This document shows, in pieces, positions 1 through 6,628 of a stretch of 10,347 nt of DNA. The notes beneath the pieces were generated by a model. It was given only the letters and a program-made list of their open reading frames with translations, searched no databases and was not told the origin of the DNA. Positions within the stretch are counted from its first letter, which is position 1. Every line of letters starts with the position of its first letter. A program made the translations under genes and the position numbers. This DNA is from Bacteroidia bacterium (GTDB lineage Bacteria > Bacteroidota > Bacteroidia > NS11-12g > UBA9320): the NCBI GenBank assembly GCA_022425465.1, contig JAKMFK010000111.1, positions 1-10,347 on the forward strand. The letters are read 5' to 3'.

Positions 1-292
1 TTGCTACACTATGAGCAGACTCATAAACAACTCGATCTTCATAATGTAACTCAGGAGTAAGCCCATACGTTTTATTCACCCAATTTACACCAAAAACATG
101 GTCCAAATGAGCATGAGTTAAAATTAACCGACATGGTTTTAGTTGGTTTGAATTCAAAAATTCAAAAAATTGAGCATTTTCCTCAGCATGATACATACCT
201 GGATCAATAATTAAAGCATTTGAATCATCATCTGCAATAATATAGGTGTTTTCTGCAAAAGGTCCGAAGGTTAGCTGATATACTTTAGTCAT
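1..292 (-). CDS. MBL-fold metallo-hydrolase (glyoxalase II-like), 3' end cut by window
   Basis: This is the N-terminal 97 residues of a metallo-beta-lactamase-fold hydrolase, read from the ATG at 292-290; the C-terminal part lies outside the window. The metal-binding signature H-A-H-L-D-H is visible at residues 60-65, preceded by the typical opening strand pattern (GPFAENTYII at 10-19, then ALIIDPG at 26-32). This matches the glyoxalase II / YcbL-type subgroup, which are soluble dinuclear-metal thioester or related hydrolases. The real substrate cannot be told from this fragment. The start codon shares four bases (ATGA) with the rodA stop, so translation is probably coupled and the gene is the distal member of the mre-mrd operon. 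The fold call is secure; any specific enzyme name would be a guess. Confidence 0.85.
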   Translation of the reverse strand, partial: MTKVYQLTFGPFAENTYIIADDDSNALIIDPGMYHAEENAQFFEFLNSNQLKPCRLILTHAHLDHVFGVNWVNKTYGLTPELHYEDRVVYESAHSVA

Positions 293-1545
293 GAAAAAAC
301 TGATTCTAAGTCTCGATCTCTGGTCGCATCCATTTTGAGAGCAGTAAATATAAATAATCCAAAAGCGAGGATGGACGATCCACCATAAGATACAAGTGGT
401 AATGGTATTCCTATTACAGGCATAATCCCAATTGTCATTCCAATATTAATGAAAACATGAAAAAATAGGATGGATGCTAAACTACTAATAAAAATTCGCT
501 TATATTTTTTCTTAGCACGAGAAGACAAATAATAAAGTCTAAGAATAAATCCGATATATAGAGCTAAGGTAATACTACTCATTATCCATCCTCCCTCCTC
601 ACCAATAGTGCAAAAAATAAAGTCAGTCTCTTGTTCAGGTATAAAGTTCCCCTTAGTGTGCGAACCATTTAAAAAACCCTTTCCCGAAAATCCCCCAGAA
701 CCAATTGCAATTTTGGACTGATTTACATTATATCCTGCTCCCCTATTATCCTCAATTAAGTTTAATGTAACTTGAATTCTTTTTTGTTGGTGTTCTTTTA
801 AAAAATTATCAAACAGAAACTGAACACTCATGCTAAAAAAAATGGTTAATCCAACAATTGTTATACTTGGAATTAACAATTTTTTGTTTGTATATGTGAA
901 GGCATAAAAAACGAACAATAACAAAAGTGCAGCAATACTGAAATACAAAGCACTAAACACCAATGTAAGTATGAATACAAAAATCATGAACAAACCAATA
1001 AGGATGATTGTTGGGGTCAGTCCTTCAATGTAAAAGACTGGTATGAAACTTAAAAAAACAAGTGCTGACCCCATATCTCCTTGAATAACAATTAACCCCA
1101 TTGGAATGAGTGTTACAACAGCTAATTTGATGATGTCCTTTTTATTTTGAAAAGAAAAACCGATTCTACTTATAATTGATGCAACAGCAAAACTTGTCCC
1201 ATACTTCGCAAATTCGGAGGGTTGTATACTAAATGATCCTAATTTAATCCATGATCTAGCACCATTTATATCTACTCCAATAACAAGCACAAGAACTAAG
1301 AGTAGCATGAATAGAACATAAAAATACATACTGAACACCTCAAAGAAATTCGCATTCAGCAGAAAAATTACTACACCTAAAAATACAGATGCAAAGAGCC
1401 AAACTAATTGCTTACCACTTCTTCCATCAAACAAAGTAAAAACACCTTGATTTGAAGTTGCTGAGTAAACACTAGCAATACCAATAATTGCTATTGATAA
1501 AAATAAAAATAAAGCTATTATGTCAATACGAAATTTAGTTCCCAT
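289..1545 (-). CDS. rodA: RodA, SEDS-family peptidoglycan glycosyltransferase of the elongasome
   Basis: Polytopic inner-membrane enzyme that polymerises lipid II into glycan strands during lateral wall growth, in partnership with PBP2 (the gene just upstream). From the ATG at 1545-1543 it has 418 residues, with about ten hydrophobic segments. SEDS landmarks are present: IQPSEFAKY near residue 107, GDMGSALVF near 156, a periplasmic ETDFIF whose Asp (about 308) corresponds to the catalytic Asp of the family, and the terminal GIPLPLVSYGGSS near 379. The reading frame stays open to a TTG at 1560, which would add MISLY. I prefer the ATG because the following M-G-T-K-F-R-I-D is a normal cytosolic lead-in and the extension lies wholly inside mrdA. 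With that start it overlaps the 3' end of mrdA by 11 bases. FtsW is the alternative SEDS member, but position next to PBP2 and mreBCD points to RodA. Confidence 0.95.
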   Translation of the reverse strand: MGTKFRIDIIALFLFLSIAIIGIASVYSATSNQGVFTLFDGRSGKQLVWLFASVFLGVVIFLLNANFFEVFSMYFYVLFMLLLVLVLVIGVDINGARSWIKLGSFSIQPSEFAKYGTSFAVASIISRIGFSFQNKKDIIKLAVVTLIPMGLIVIQGDMGSALVFLSFIPVFYIEGLTPTIILIGLFMIFVFILTLVFSALYFSIAALLLLFVFYAFTYTNKKLLIPSITIVGLTIFFSMSVQFLFDNFLKEHQQKRIQVTLNLIEDNRGAGYNVNQSKIAIGSGGFSGKGFLNGSHTKGNFIPEQETDFIFCTIGEEGGWIMSSITLALYIGFILRLYYLSSRAKKKYKRIFISSLASILFFHVFINIGMTIGIMPVIGIPLPLVSYGGSSILAFGLFIFTALKMDATRDRDLESVFS

Positions 1546-3400
1546 ATAAAGACTTATCAATTTTACTCTTGTATTTATATGGAATTAAATTAGAATTCAT
1601 CATTTGCTTTTCCAGATTTGGACGGCTTGACTCATTCATTGTATCAGGCATCAAATACTTTTCAATCATGAGATGTGCAATTGGAGCTGCCCAGGAAGCA
1701 CCGTAACCTGATTCTTCAATTACTACGGCAATCGCTATTTGTGGATCTTCAATTGGAGCAAACGCCATGTAAGCTGAGTGATTCTTTCCATGTGGATTTT
1801 GTACTGTGCCTGTTTTACCAGCAATATTTATATTATCAATAGCTATATCAGATGCTGTACCAGATACTGTAACCTCTTGCATACCTTTTATTACAGGTTT
1901 AAAATTTGACGATGAAATCATGGTATAATTTTTAACTAAGTATTGATTGGGAATACTTCTTATTCCATCGATCTTCTTGATTACATGAGGAGTATAGTAA
2001 TATCCTTGATTAGCTATAATTGAAGCAACATTTGCAATTTGAATTGGTGTGAGTCCTAATTCACCTTGACCAAACGATAATGAAATAATTCGTGCGTAAT
2101 TCCAACGATCTTTTCCATGAATCTTATCATAATAAGTCGATTCTTTTAACCATCCCCTGTACTCTCCTGAAATATCTATACCCAACTTACTGCCCAATCC
2201 AAAACTTGTTAAATAAGACCTCCAGCTTTTATATGCATCCTCTGAATTTTTATATTTATTAGACTGCATCATATTTTTAAAAATATTACAATAGTAAGTA
2301 TTGCAACTACTCGCAATACTTTGTTTCAAACTTGTATAAGACGGATGAAAATGACACCTAATTATTCTCTTTCCTAGTCGATACTCACCTGCACAATTAA
2401 AGTGTGTTGATGATTTTATGGCTCCATCCTCCAGTCCAATCAAAGCCATAATTGGCTTGAATGTACTGCCAGGTGGATACGGAGCACTAACTGCCCTATT
2501 AAATATGGGTTTTGTAGGGTCATTTATTGCTCGTGAGTAAAACTTACCCCTATTTTGAATATTGAAATTAGCTGGATTATAAAAAGGACTCGAAATGAGT
2601 GATAAAATCTCACCTGTTTTAGGTTCAATAGCAACAATACTTCCCATTTTATGATTTAATAGTTTTTCACCGTACTGCTGAAGGTCAATATCGATAGACA
2701 ATGATATATCCTGACCATCTGTAGGCTCGTAATCTAGTTTTCCACTCTTATAGCTACCTTTATTTACCCCGGATCTATCTACATAGAAATATCGCTCTCC
2801 TTTTATACCTCTAAGCTGTTTCTCATAAAATCGTTCAACCCCTTTTTTACCTGTAAAATCCCCTAGTTCATAATACCCCTCGGTTTGAAGTTCTAAATCT
2901 TTTTTAGATACCTCACCAAGATACCCAAGTAAATGAGCAGAGCTGTTGAATTTATAATTTCTATCTTGGCGTATTTCAAAGAAGAACCCTTTAAACTCAT
3001 AGAGTCGTTCTTGTATTCGGGCATATGTAACATTCGATATATTTTTTTTAAACACCGACTTCCCCCTATACGATCCTCGCTTTGCCTTAGCCAAAAGTTG
3101 AATAAATTTTTCTTTATTAATATCCAATAATTTACAAAAGGCTAAAGTATCAATCCCATTCAATTTTATTGGAACTGAAACCATCAAATCATAAACTGGC
3201 TCATTGTAAACAAGGAGTTTGTCATTTCGATCAAAAATGAGTCCTCTTTGAGGATACACTGTTTGTTTTCTTAGAGATATCTTTTCTGCAATTAAAGCAT
3301 ACTTATCATCGATTATCTGAATTTGAAATAGACGATATATATAGATAAATCCTACCAGGATTACTACTGCATAAACATAGTATAATCGATAACTTCTCAC
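1535..3400 (-). CDS. mrdA: Penicillin-binding protein 2, class B transpeptidase of the elongasome
   Basis: Membrane-anchored D,D-transpeptidase that cross-links the glycan made by RodA. The 621 residues show a short cytosolic tip and one membrane segment (about 7-28), a pedestal/dimerisation region (about 45-230, opening with Q-R-G-L-I-F-D-R at 51-58), and a transpeptidase domain (about 250-585). All three active-site motifs are intact: S-T-F-K at 312-315 with nucleophile Ser312, S-C-N at 365-367, and K-T-G-T at 529-532. Length is close to E. coli PBP2. The start is GTG at 3400-3398; its GTGA overlaps the mreD stop by four bases, which supports both the unusual start codon and translational coupling. 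The 3' end overlaps the chosen start of rodA. FtsI/PBP3 is the alternative class B protein, but the mre-rodA context makes PBP2 the clear choice. Confidence 0.96.
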   Translation of the reverse strand: MRSYRLYYVYAVVILVGFIYIYRLFQIQIIDDKYALIAEKISLRKQTVYPQRGLIFDRNDKLLVYNEPVYDLMVSVPIKLNGIDTLAFCKLLDINKEKFIQLLAKAKRGSYRGKSVFKKNISNVTYARIQERLYEFKGFFFEIRQDRNYKFNSSAHLLGYLGEVSKKDLELQTEGYYELGDFTGKKGVERFYEKQLRGIKGERYFYVDRSGVNKGSYKSGKLDYEPTDGQDISLSIDIDLQQYGEKLLNHKMGSIVAIEPKTGEILSLISSPFYNPANFNIQNRGKFYSRAINDPTKPIFNRAVSAPYPPGSTFKPIMALIGLEDGAIKSSTHFNCAGEYRLGKRIIRCHFHPSYTSLKQSIASSCNTYYCNIFKNMMQSNKYKNSEDAYKSWRSYLTSFGLGSKLGIDISGEYRGWLKESTYYDKIHGKDRWNYARIISLSFGQGELGLTPIQIANVASIIANQGYYYTPHVIKKIDGIRSIPNQYLVKNYTMISSSNFKPVIKGMQEVTVSGTASDIAIDNINIAGKTGTVQNPHGKNHSAYMAFAPIEDPQIAIAVVIEESGYGASWAAPIAHLMIEKYLMPDTMNESSRPNLEKQMMNSNLIPYKYKSKIDKSLYGN

Positions 3401-3897
3401 TCGAATCTGTTTAATGATAATGCTTGAAATACGCCAATAATAGTCAGGGATAAAAGTGAGCTAGAAAACCCGGTTAAAATCATATGTTCAACCTGCATAT
3501 TCCCTATTCCATCAATCCATAAAACATAAAAATGATAGAACAAGATCAAAATAAGAGTAGTGTAGTAAAATGGAGAAAACCCAGCTGTTTTAATGGAATA
3601 AGCTGACTTATTATTGGCGTGCTCTTTTAAATCTTGTCTCTCTAAAATTATCATTCGAATGGCAATAAACCAAAGACATGCTGACATATGAATACCTGGA
3701 GAATAAATGAATAAATCCATAATCAAACCCAAGCCAAATCCAATTAGAAACTGATAGGTCTTCTTTAAATGTAGTGGTAAGGTGAGTAGTAAAACAACAA
3801 ATACTTGTGGATATATGTATGAAGAAATATCTAGGTGGTTCAGCACCAATACTTGGAACCCAATAACTAAAGTCCAGTATGTCAAAAGTCTAATCAT
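3397..3897 (-). CDS. mreD: MreD, rod-shape-determining membrane protein
   Basis: Small polytopic inner-membrane protein (166 residues, about five or six hydrophobic segments) that works with MreC to connect MreB filaments to PBP2/RodA. It is recognised mainly by size, hydrophobicity profile, position between mreC and mrdA, and the G-F-G-L-G-L-I-M-D-L-F stretch at about 53-63, whose Asp61 sits in the conserved position of the family. MreD proteins diverge fast, so sequence identity alone would be weak evidence; synteny makes the call firm. The ATG at 3897-3895 lies eight bases inside the mreC gene, and the TGA overlaps the GTG of mrdA by four bases. Confidence 0.92.
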   Translation of the reverse strand: MIRLLTYWTLVIGFQVLVLNHLDISSYIYPQVFVVLLLTLPLHLKKTYQFLIGFGLGLIMDLFIYSPGIHMSACLWFIAIRMIILERQDLKEHANNKSAYSIKTAGFSPFYYTTLILILFYHFYVLWIDGIGNMQVEHMILTGFSSSLLSLTIIGVFQALSLNRFE

Positions 3898-4711
3898 TGG
3901 ATAGTAGTTTCTTTAAATTAGAATACTCATTATTGAAAATTACAAAAACATATTCTAAGTTCCTAAAATTGGTAGCTGTTTTGACTTCTAGTTCAAAGAA
4001 TTGGCTTTTAGGTTTATTCGTAATTTTTGAAACATGACCAATCGGAATTCCTTTTGGGAATAATAATGATGAATTACCAGTTGATACAACATCACCAATT
4101 TTCACCCTCTCTAATTTATTAATTCTATTAATCTTAAGGCTATTGATTTTGGTGTTATCCCATAAAATTTCAGTGTAATATTCTTGCCCATTAATATATG
4201 GAATAATTTTCATGTTTGTATTCAACAAAGACATTGCAGTACTATAATTCTCATTAGAACTCAATATAATTCCAGCTACCCCTTGTGACGAAATTACACC
4301 CATATTTTTTTTTATTCCATGATTTGAACCTTTGTTAATTATAAATACATTATTTACCTTAAAGGCAGTATTGAAGACCACTTGTGCGGGAATTGCGTCA
4401 AATAAAGGACGCTTTGCAGTATCCTTGATATGGAAAGTATCATTTAAATAAATGAAGCTTTGAGGGTACGATTCTCTGAATTGTTCAGAGATTTGATCTT
4501 GCAACCAACTATTTTGATTTTTAAGGTCCAAATAGCTATAAACATTAGAGGATAGCTTATTTATGCTGGCAGTAATACCTAAGGCCAATTTAGAAAAGGT
4601 GGCTTGCTGGTATGGATTTAAACTAAAAATCAAAAAACCACATATTATTTGTAGAACCACAAACAACATGATGTGAAAGTTATGCTGTATGAACGCAAAT
4701 AGGCGTTGCAT
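3890..4711 (-). CDS. mreC: MreC, periplasmic elongasome scaffold protein
   Basis: Bitopic protein whose periplasmic domain binds and activates PBP2. The 273 residues consist of a short cytosolic tip, one membrane segment (about 13-31), a helical linker (about 37-80, with the pattern of the MreC dimerisation coiled coil), and a two-lobed beta-barrel domain (about 105-260). Recognisable family stretches are the region G-S-N-H-G-I-K-K-N-M-G-V at 128-139 followed by Q-G-V-A-G-I-I, and L-F-P-K-G-I-P-I-G at 217-225. The start ATG (4711-4709) shares a single base with the TAA stop of mreB, a classic stop-restart junction. The stop overlaps mreD by eight bases. Length is ordinary for the family in Bacteroidota. 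Confidence 0.94.
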   Translation of the reverse strand: MQRLFAFIQHNFHIMLFVVLQIICGFLIFSLNPYQQATFSKLALGITASINKLSSNVYSYLDLKNQNSWLQDQISEQFRESYPQSFIYLNDTFHIKDTAKRPLFDAIPAQVVFNTAFKVNNVFIINKGSNHGIKKNMGVISSQGVAGIILSSNENYSTAMSLLNTNMKIIPYINGQEYYTEILWDNTKINSLKINRINKLERVKIGDVVSTGNSSLLFPKGIPIGHVSKITNKPKSQFFELEVKTATNFRNLEYVFVIFNNEYSNLKKLLSND

Positions 4712-5733
4712 TAAGTGAATATTGTCCTGTAACTCTTGAGGTTTTTAAGTGCAACTGATGTACCTCTTACTACAGCTCTTAGCGGATCTTCAGCAACATA
4801 TACTGGCAATTTTGTTTTACTTGATATCCTTCTATCTAAACCTCTCAATAGTGCTCCACCACCTGTTAAATACAATCCTGTTTGATAGATATCAGCTGAT
4901 AATTCTGGTGGAGTCAACTCTAATGCTTTCATCACTGCTTCTTCAATCTTAGAAATTGATTTATCTAAAGCAAGTGCTATCTCAGTGTATGACACCATTA
5001 TCTGTTTTGGGATACCAGTCATTAAATCCCTTCCATTTACTGGATAGTCTTCTGGTGGTGTTTCTAATTCAGGAAGAGCTGCTCCAACTTGAACCTTTAT
5101 ATTTTCGGCAGTTCGTTCACCAATCATTAAATTGTGTTGCCTTCTCATATATTCAATTATATCATTGGTAAAATCGTCTCCAGCAACACGAATCGACTCA
5201 TCAGAAACTATTCCAGATAAAGCAATTACTGCAATTTCTGTTGTTCCCCCTCCTATATCAATAATCATGTTTCCCATTGGTTCGGCAACATCTACGCCAA
5301 TACCAATTGCTGCAGCCATCGGCTCCGGTATCATGTATACTTCTTTACCTCCAGATCGTTCAGCACTCTCCTTTACTGCCCTTTTTTCAACTTGAGTAAT
5401 CCCACTAGGAATACAAATAACCATCCTTAATTGAGGGCTACCAAAAGCTCCCTTGGTATTAATCATTTTTATAAACCCGCTAATCATCTGCTCTGCAGCC
5501 TCAAAATCAGCAATAACCCCATCCTTTAATGGTCTAACGGTCTTTATGTCTTCATGCGTCTTACCATGCATTTTTTGAGCTTCAAATCCAATTGCAAGAA
5601 CTTCTTTACTGGCTCTGTTAACCGCAATAATGGAAGGCTCATCAACAACTAGTTTATCTTTATGCATAATTAATGTGTTGGCTGTGCCTAAATCAATAGC
5701 CAAATCTTGTGTAAAAAAGTTAAATATTCCCAT
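4711..5733 (-). CDS. mreB: MreB, actin-like rod-shape cytoskeletal ATPase
   Basis: Cytoskeletal ATPase that forms membrane-bound filaments and orients lateral cell-wall synthesis. The 340 residues are full length. Visible actin-superfamily motifs are phosphate-1 D-L-G-T-A-N-T at 14-20, the connect-1 region with E-P-M-A-A-A-I-G at 137-144, phosphate-2 D-I-G-G-G-T-T-E at 159-166, and the adenosine motif T-G-G-G-A-L-L-R-G at 290-298. The hydrophobic N-terminus (MGIFNFF) fits direct membrane binding. This is the first gene of the minus-strand operon; a TAnnTTTG box lies 18 bases upstream of the ATG. It is divergent from a LexA-like repressor gene across 131 bases, so control by that repressor is possible but not shown. 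Confidence 0.97.
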   Translation of the reverse strand: MGIFNFFTQDLAIDLGTANTLIMHKDKLVVDEPSIIAVNRASKEVLAIGFEAQKMHGKTHEDIKTVRPLKDGVIADFEAAEQMISGFIKMINTKGAFGSPQLRMVICIPSGITQVEKRAVKESAERSGGKEVYMIPEPMAAAIGIGVDVAEPMGNMIIDIGGGTTEIAVIALSGIVSDESIRVAGDDFTNDIIEYMRRQHNLMIGERTAENIKVQVGAALPELETPPEDYPVNGRDLMTGIPKQIMVSYTEIALALDKSISKIEEAVMKALELTPPELSADIYQTGLYLTGGGALLRGLDRRISSKTKLPVYVAEDPLRAVVRGTSVALKNLKSYRTIFT

Positions 5734-5750
5734 TATTAGATTAACATTAG

Positions 5751-5758
5751 CAAAAATA
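5751..5758 (-). promoter_or_regulatory. Candidate -7 box for the mreB operon (TATTTTTG)
   Basis: On the minus strand this octamer reads TATTTTTG, a full match to the Bacteroidota -7 consensus TAnnTTTG. Transcription would begin roughly 10-15 bases before the mreB ATG. I see no TTG or TTTG at the usual 17-23 base distance upstream, so the -33 element is missing or degenerate. In AT-rich DNA the octamer can occur by chance. Confidence 0.4.
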
Positions 5759-5779
5759 TGTATTTTACTAAATAAAATC

Positions 5780-5831
5780 GATAATAATTCACATTATCAA
5801 TTGGTAATAAAATTATCTTTTATTTGATAAT
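5780..5831. promoter_or_regulatory. Candidate operator: two inverted GATAAT pairs in the divergent spacer
   Basis: Four exact copies of one hexamer are arranged as two dyads: GATAAT (5780-5785) facing ATTATC (5793-5798) across 7 bases, and ATTATC (5812-5817) facing GATAAT (5826-5831) across 8 bases. Dyad centres are about 32-33 bp apart, close to three helical turns. The second dyad covers the TTTG proposed as the -33 element of the downstream repressor gene. A dimeric HTH repressor encoded next door is the obvious candidate ligand. The region is very AT-rich, so part of the pattern may be chance. Confidence 0.4.
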
Positions 5832-5857
5832 AATTTAATCTTTTATATATATATTTG
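5823..5857 (+). promoter_or_regulatory. Candidate Bacteroidota promoter for the S24 repressor gene
   Basis: TTTG at 5823-5826 and TATATTTG at 5850-5857 match the Bacteroidota -33 (TTTG/TTG) and -7 (TAnnTTTG) elements with a 23-base spacer, at the upper limit of the usual range. The -7 box ends only seven bases before the ATG at 5865, so the transcript would be nearly or wholly leaderless. Confidence 0.5.
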
Positions 5858-5864
5858 CATCACC

Positions 5865-6572
5865 ATGTATTTTGACAAAAACATTAAATTACTACGAACA
5901 AAAAAAGGAATCTCTCAGCAAGACTTAGCTGACTCGTTAGATTTAACTCGATCGAAACTAAATAGTTATGAGAGAGGAGTCCAGCCCCCTTTTGACATTC
6001 AAATTGAAATTGCGGATTATTTCAATGTAACTTTAGATGGATTAGTAAGACACGACCTATCCCAACTCACTCATTTCAAGCTAACACAAATACTTAAAGG
6101 TAGTGAAGCAGATTTAAGAGGTCGGAAATTACGCCTTCTTACCGTGAGTGTTGATGCTAACGATGAAGAAAATATCGAAGTTGTTAGTATGAAGGCACAA
6201 GCCGGATACACCAACGGCTATGCTGACCCAGAATTCATTGAAGGATTACCCAAATTCAAACTCCCATTCTTACCTAAAAACAAAACATATCGAAGCTTTC
6301 AAATTAAAGGAGATAGCATGCCTCCAATAAGTGAAGGTTCATGGGTAACTGCAAGCTATTTACAGGATTGGAACGACATAAAAGACGGAGAAAATTATAT
6401 CGTAGTCACCAAAGATGACGGAGTTGTATTTAAACGACTGTACAATAAGATTAAAGAGGATCAAAGCCTTACCTTGGTCAGTACAAATAGTGCATATGCC
6501 CCATACCCTATGCACATTAACCAAGTCCTTGAAATTTGGAAATTTGAAACTTGGAACGGATTTGAATTTTAA
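5865..6572 (+). CDS. LexA/cI-like repressor: XRE-type HTH fused to S24 autopeptidase domain
   Basis: DNA-binding repressor of the self-cleaving type, 235 residues. An XRE/cI-like HTH occupies about 5-62 (I-S-Q-Q-D-L-A-D-S-L at 16-25, S-Y-E-R-G at 34-38), then a linker, then an S24 domain from about 106. The C-terminal half shows K-A-Q-A-G-Y at 110-115 with a plausible Ala113-Gly114 scissile bond, G-D-S-M-P-P at 149-154 with nucleophile Ser151, and V-V-F-K-R at 187-191 with general base Lys190. The bond-to-Ser and Ser-to-Lys distances (38 and 39) are close to those of LexA and lambda cI. Cleavage in response to RecA filaments is therefore possible but inferred. It lies alone between a divergent promoter region and a strong terminator. 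No phage genes are nearby, so it looks like a host regulator. The HTH begins almost at once, which supports this ATG. Confidence 0.88.
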   Translation: MYFDKNIKLLRTKKGISQQDLADSLDLTRSKLNSYERGVQPPFDIQIEIADYFNVTLDGLVRHDLSQLTHFKLTQILKGSEADLRGRKLRLLTVSVDANDEENIEVVSMKAQAGYTNGYADPEFIEGLPKFKLPFLPKNKTYRSFQIKGDSMPPISEGSWVTASYLQDWNDIKDGENYIVVTKDDGVVFKRLYNKIKEDQSLTLVSTNSAYAPYPMHINQVLEIWKFETWNGFEF

Positions 6573-6577
6573 ATTAA

Positions 6578-6609
6578 AAAAAGGGGCGGTTTAAAAATCG
6601 CCCCTTTTT
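6578..6609. terminator. Bidirectional intrinsic terminator between the S24 repressor and htrA
   Basis: A perfect 11-bp inverted repeat, AAAAAGGGGCG at 6578-6588 against CGCCCCTTTTT at 6599-6609, can extend by about three weaker pairs to a small loop at 6592-6595. The GC core is flanked by an A-run on one side and a T-run on the other, so it gives a hairpin plus U-tract on both strands. It sits in the 56-base gap between two convergent genes, ending six bases after the repressor stop codon. Confidence 0.92.
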
Positions 6610-6628
6610 AAATACAAAAGCAAAAACT

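Noticed and set aside
1546..1560. TTG start for RodA, adding five residues
   Set aside because: An ATG five codons later gives a normal N-terminus and a shorter overlap with mrdA; TTG is a weak start and no ribosome site supports it.
2933..3130. Plus-strand 65-residue open frame opposite mrdA
   Set aside because: Antisense to the PBP2 pedestal region; composition is that of a chance frame.
4749..5395. Plus-strand open frames opposite mreB
   Set aside because: They are shadows of the highly conserved mreB frame, with low-complexity hydrophobic translations and no start context.
5630..5827. Plus-strand open frame running from mreB into the divergent spacer
   Set aside because: Most of it is antisense to mreB, and it ends in the regulatory spacer without any recognisable motif.
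5865..6572. Prophage remnant, suggested by the cI-like repressor
   Set aside because: No integrase, Cro partner, attachment repeats or phage structural genes are present, and both neighbours are core chromosomal genes.
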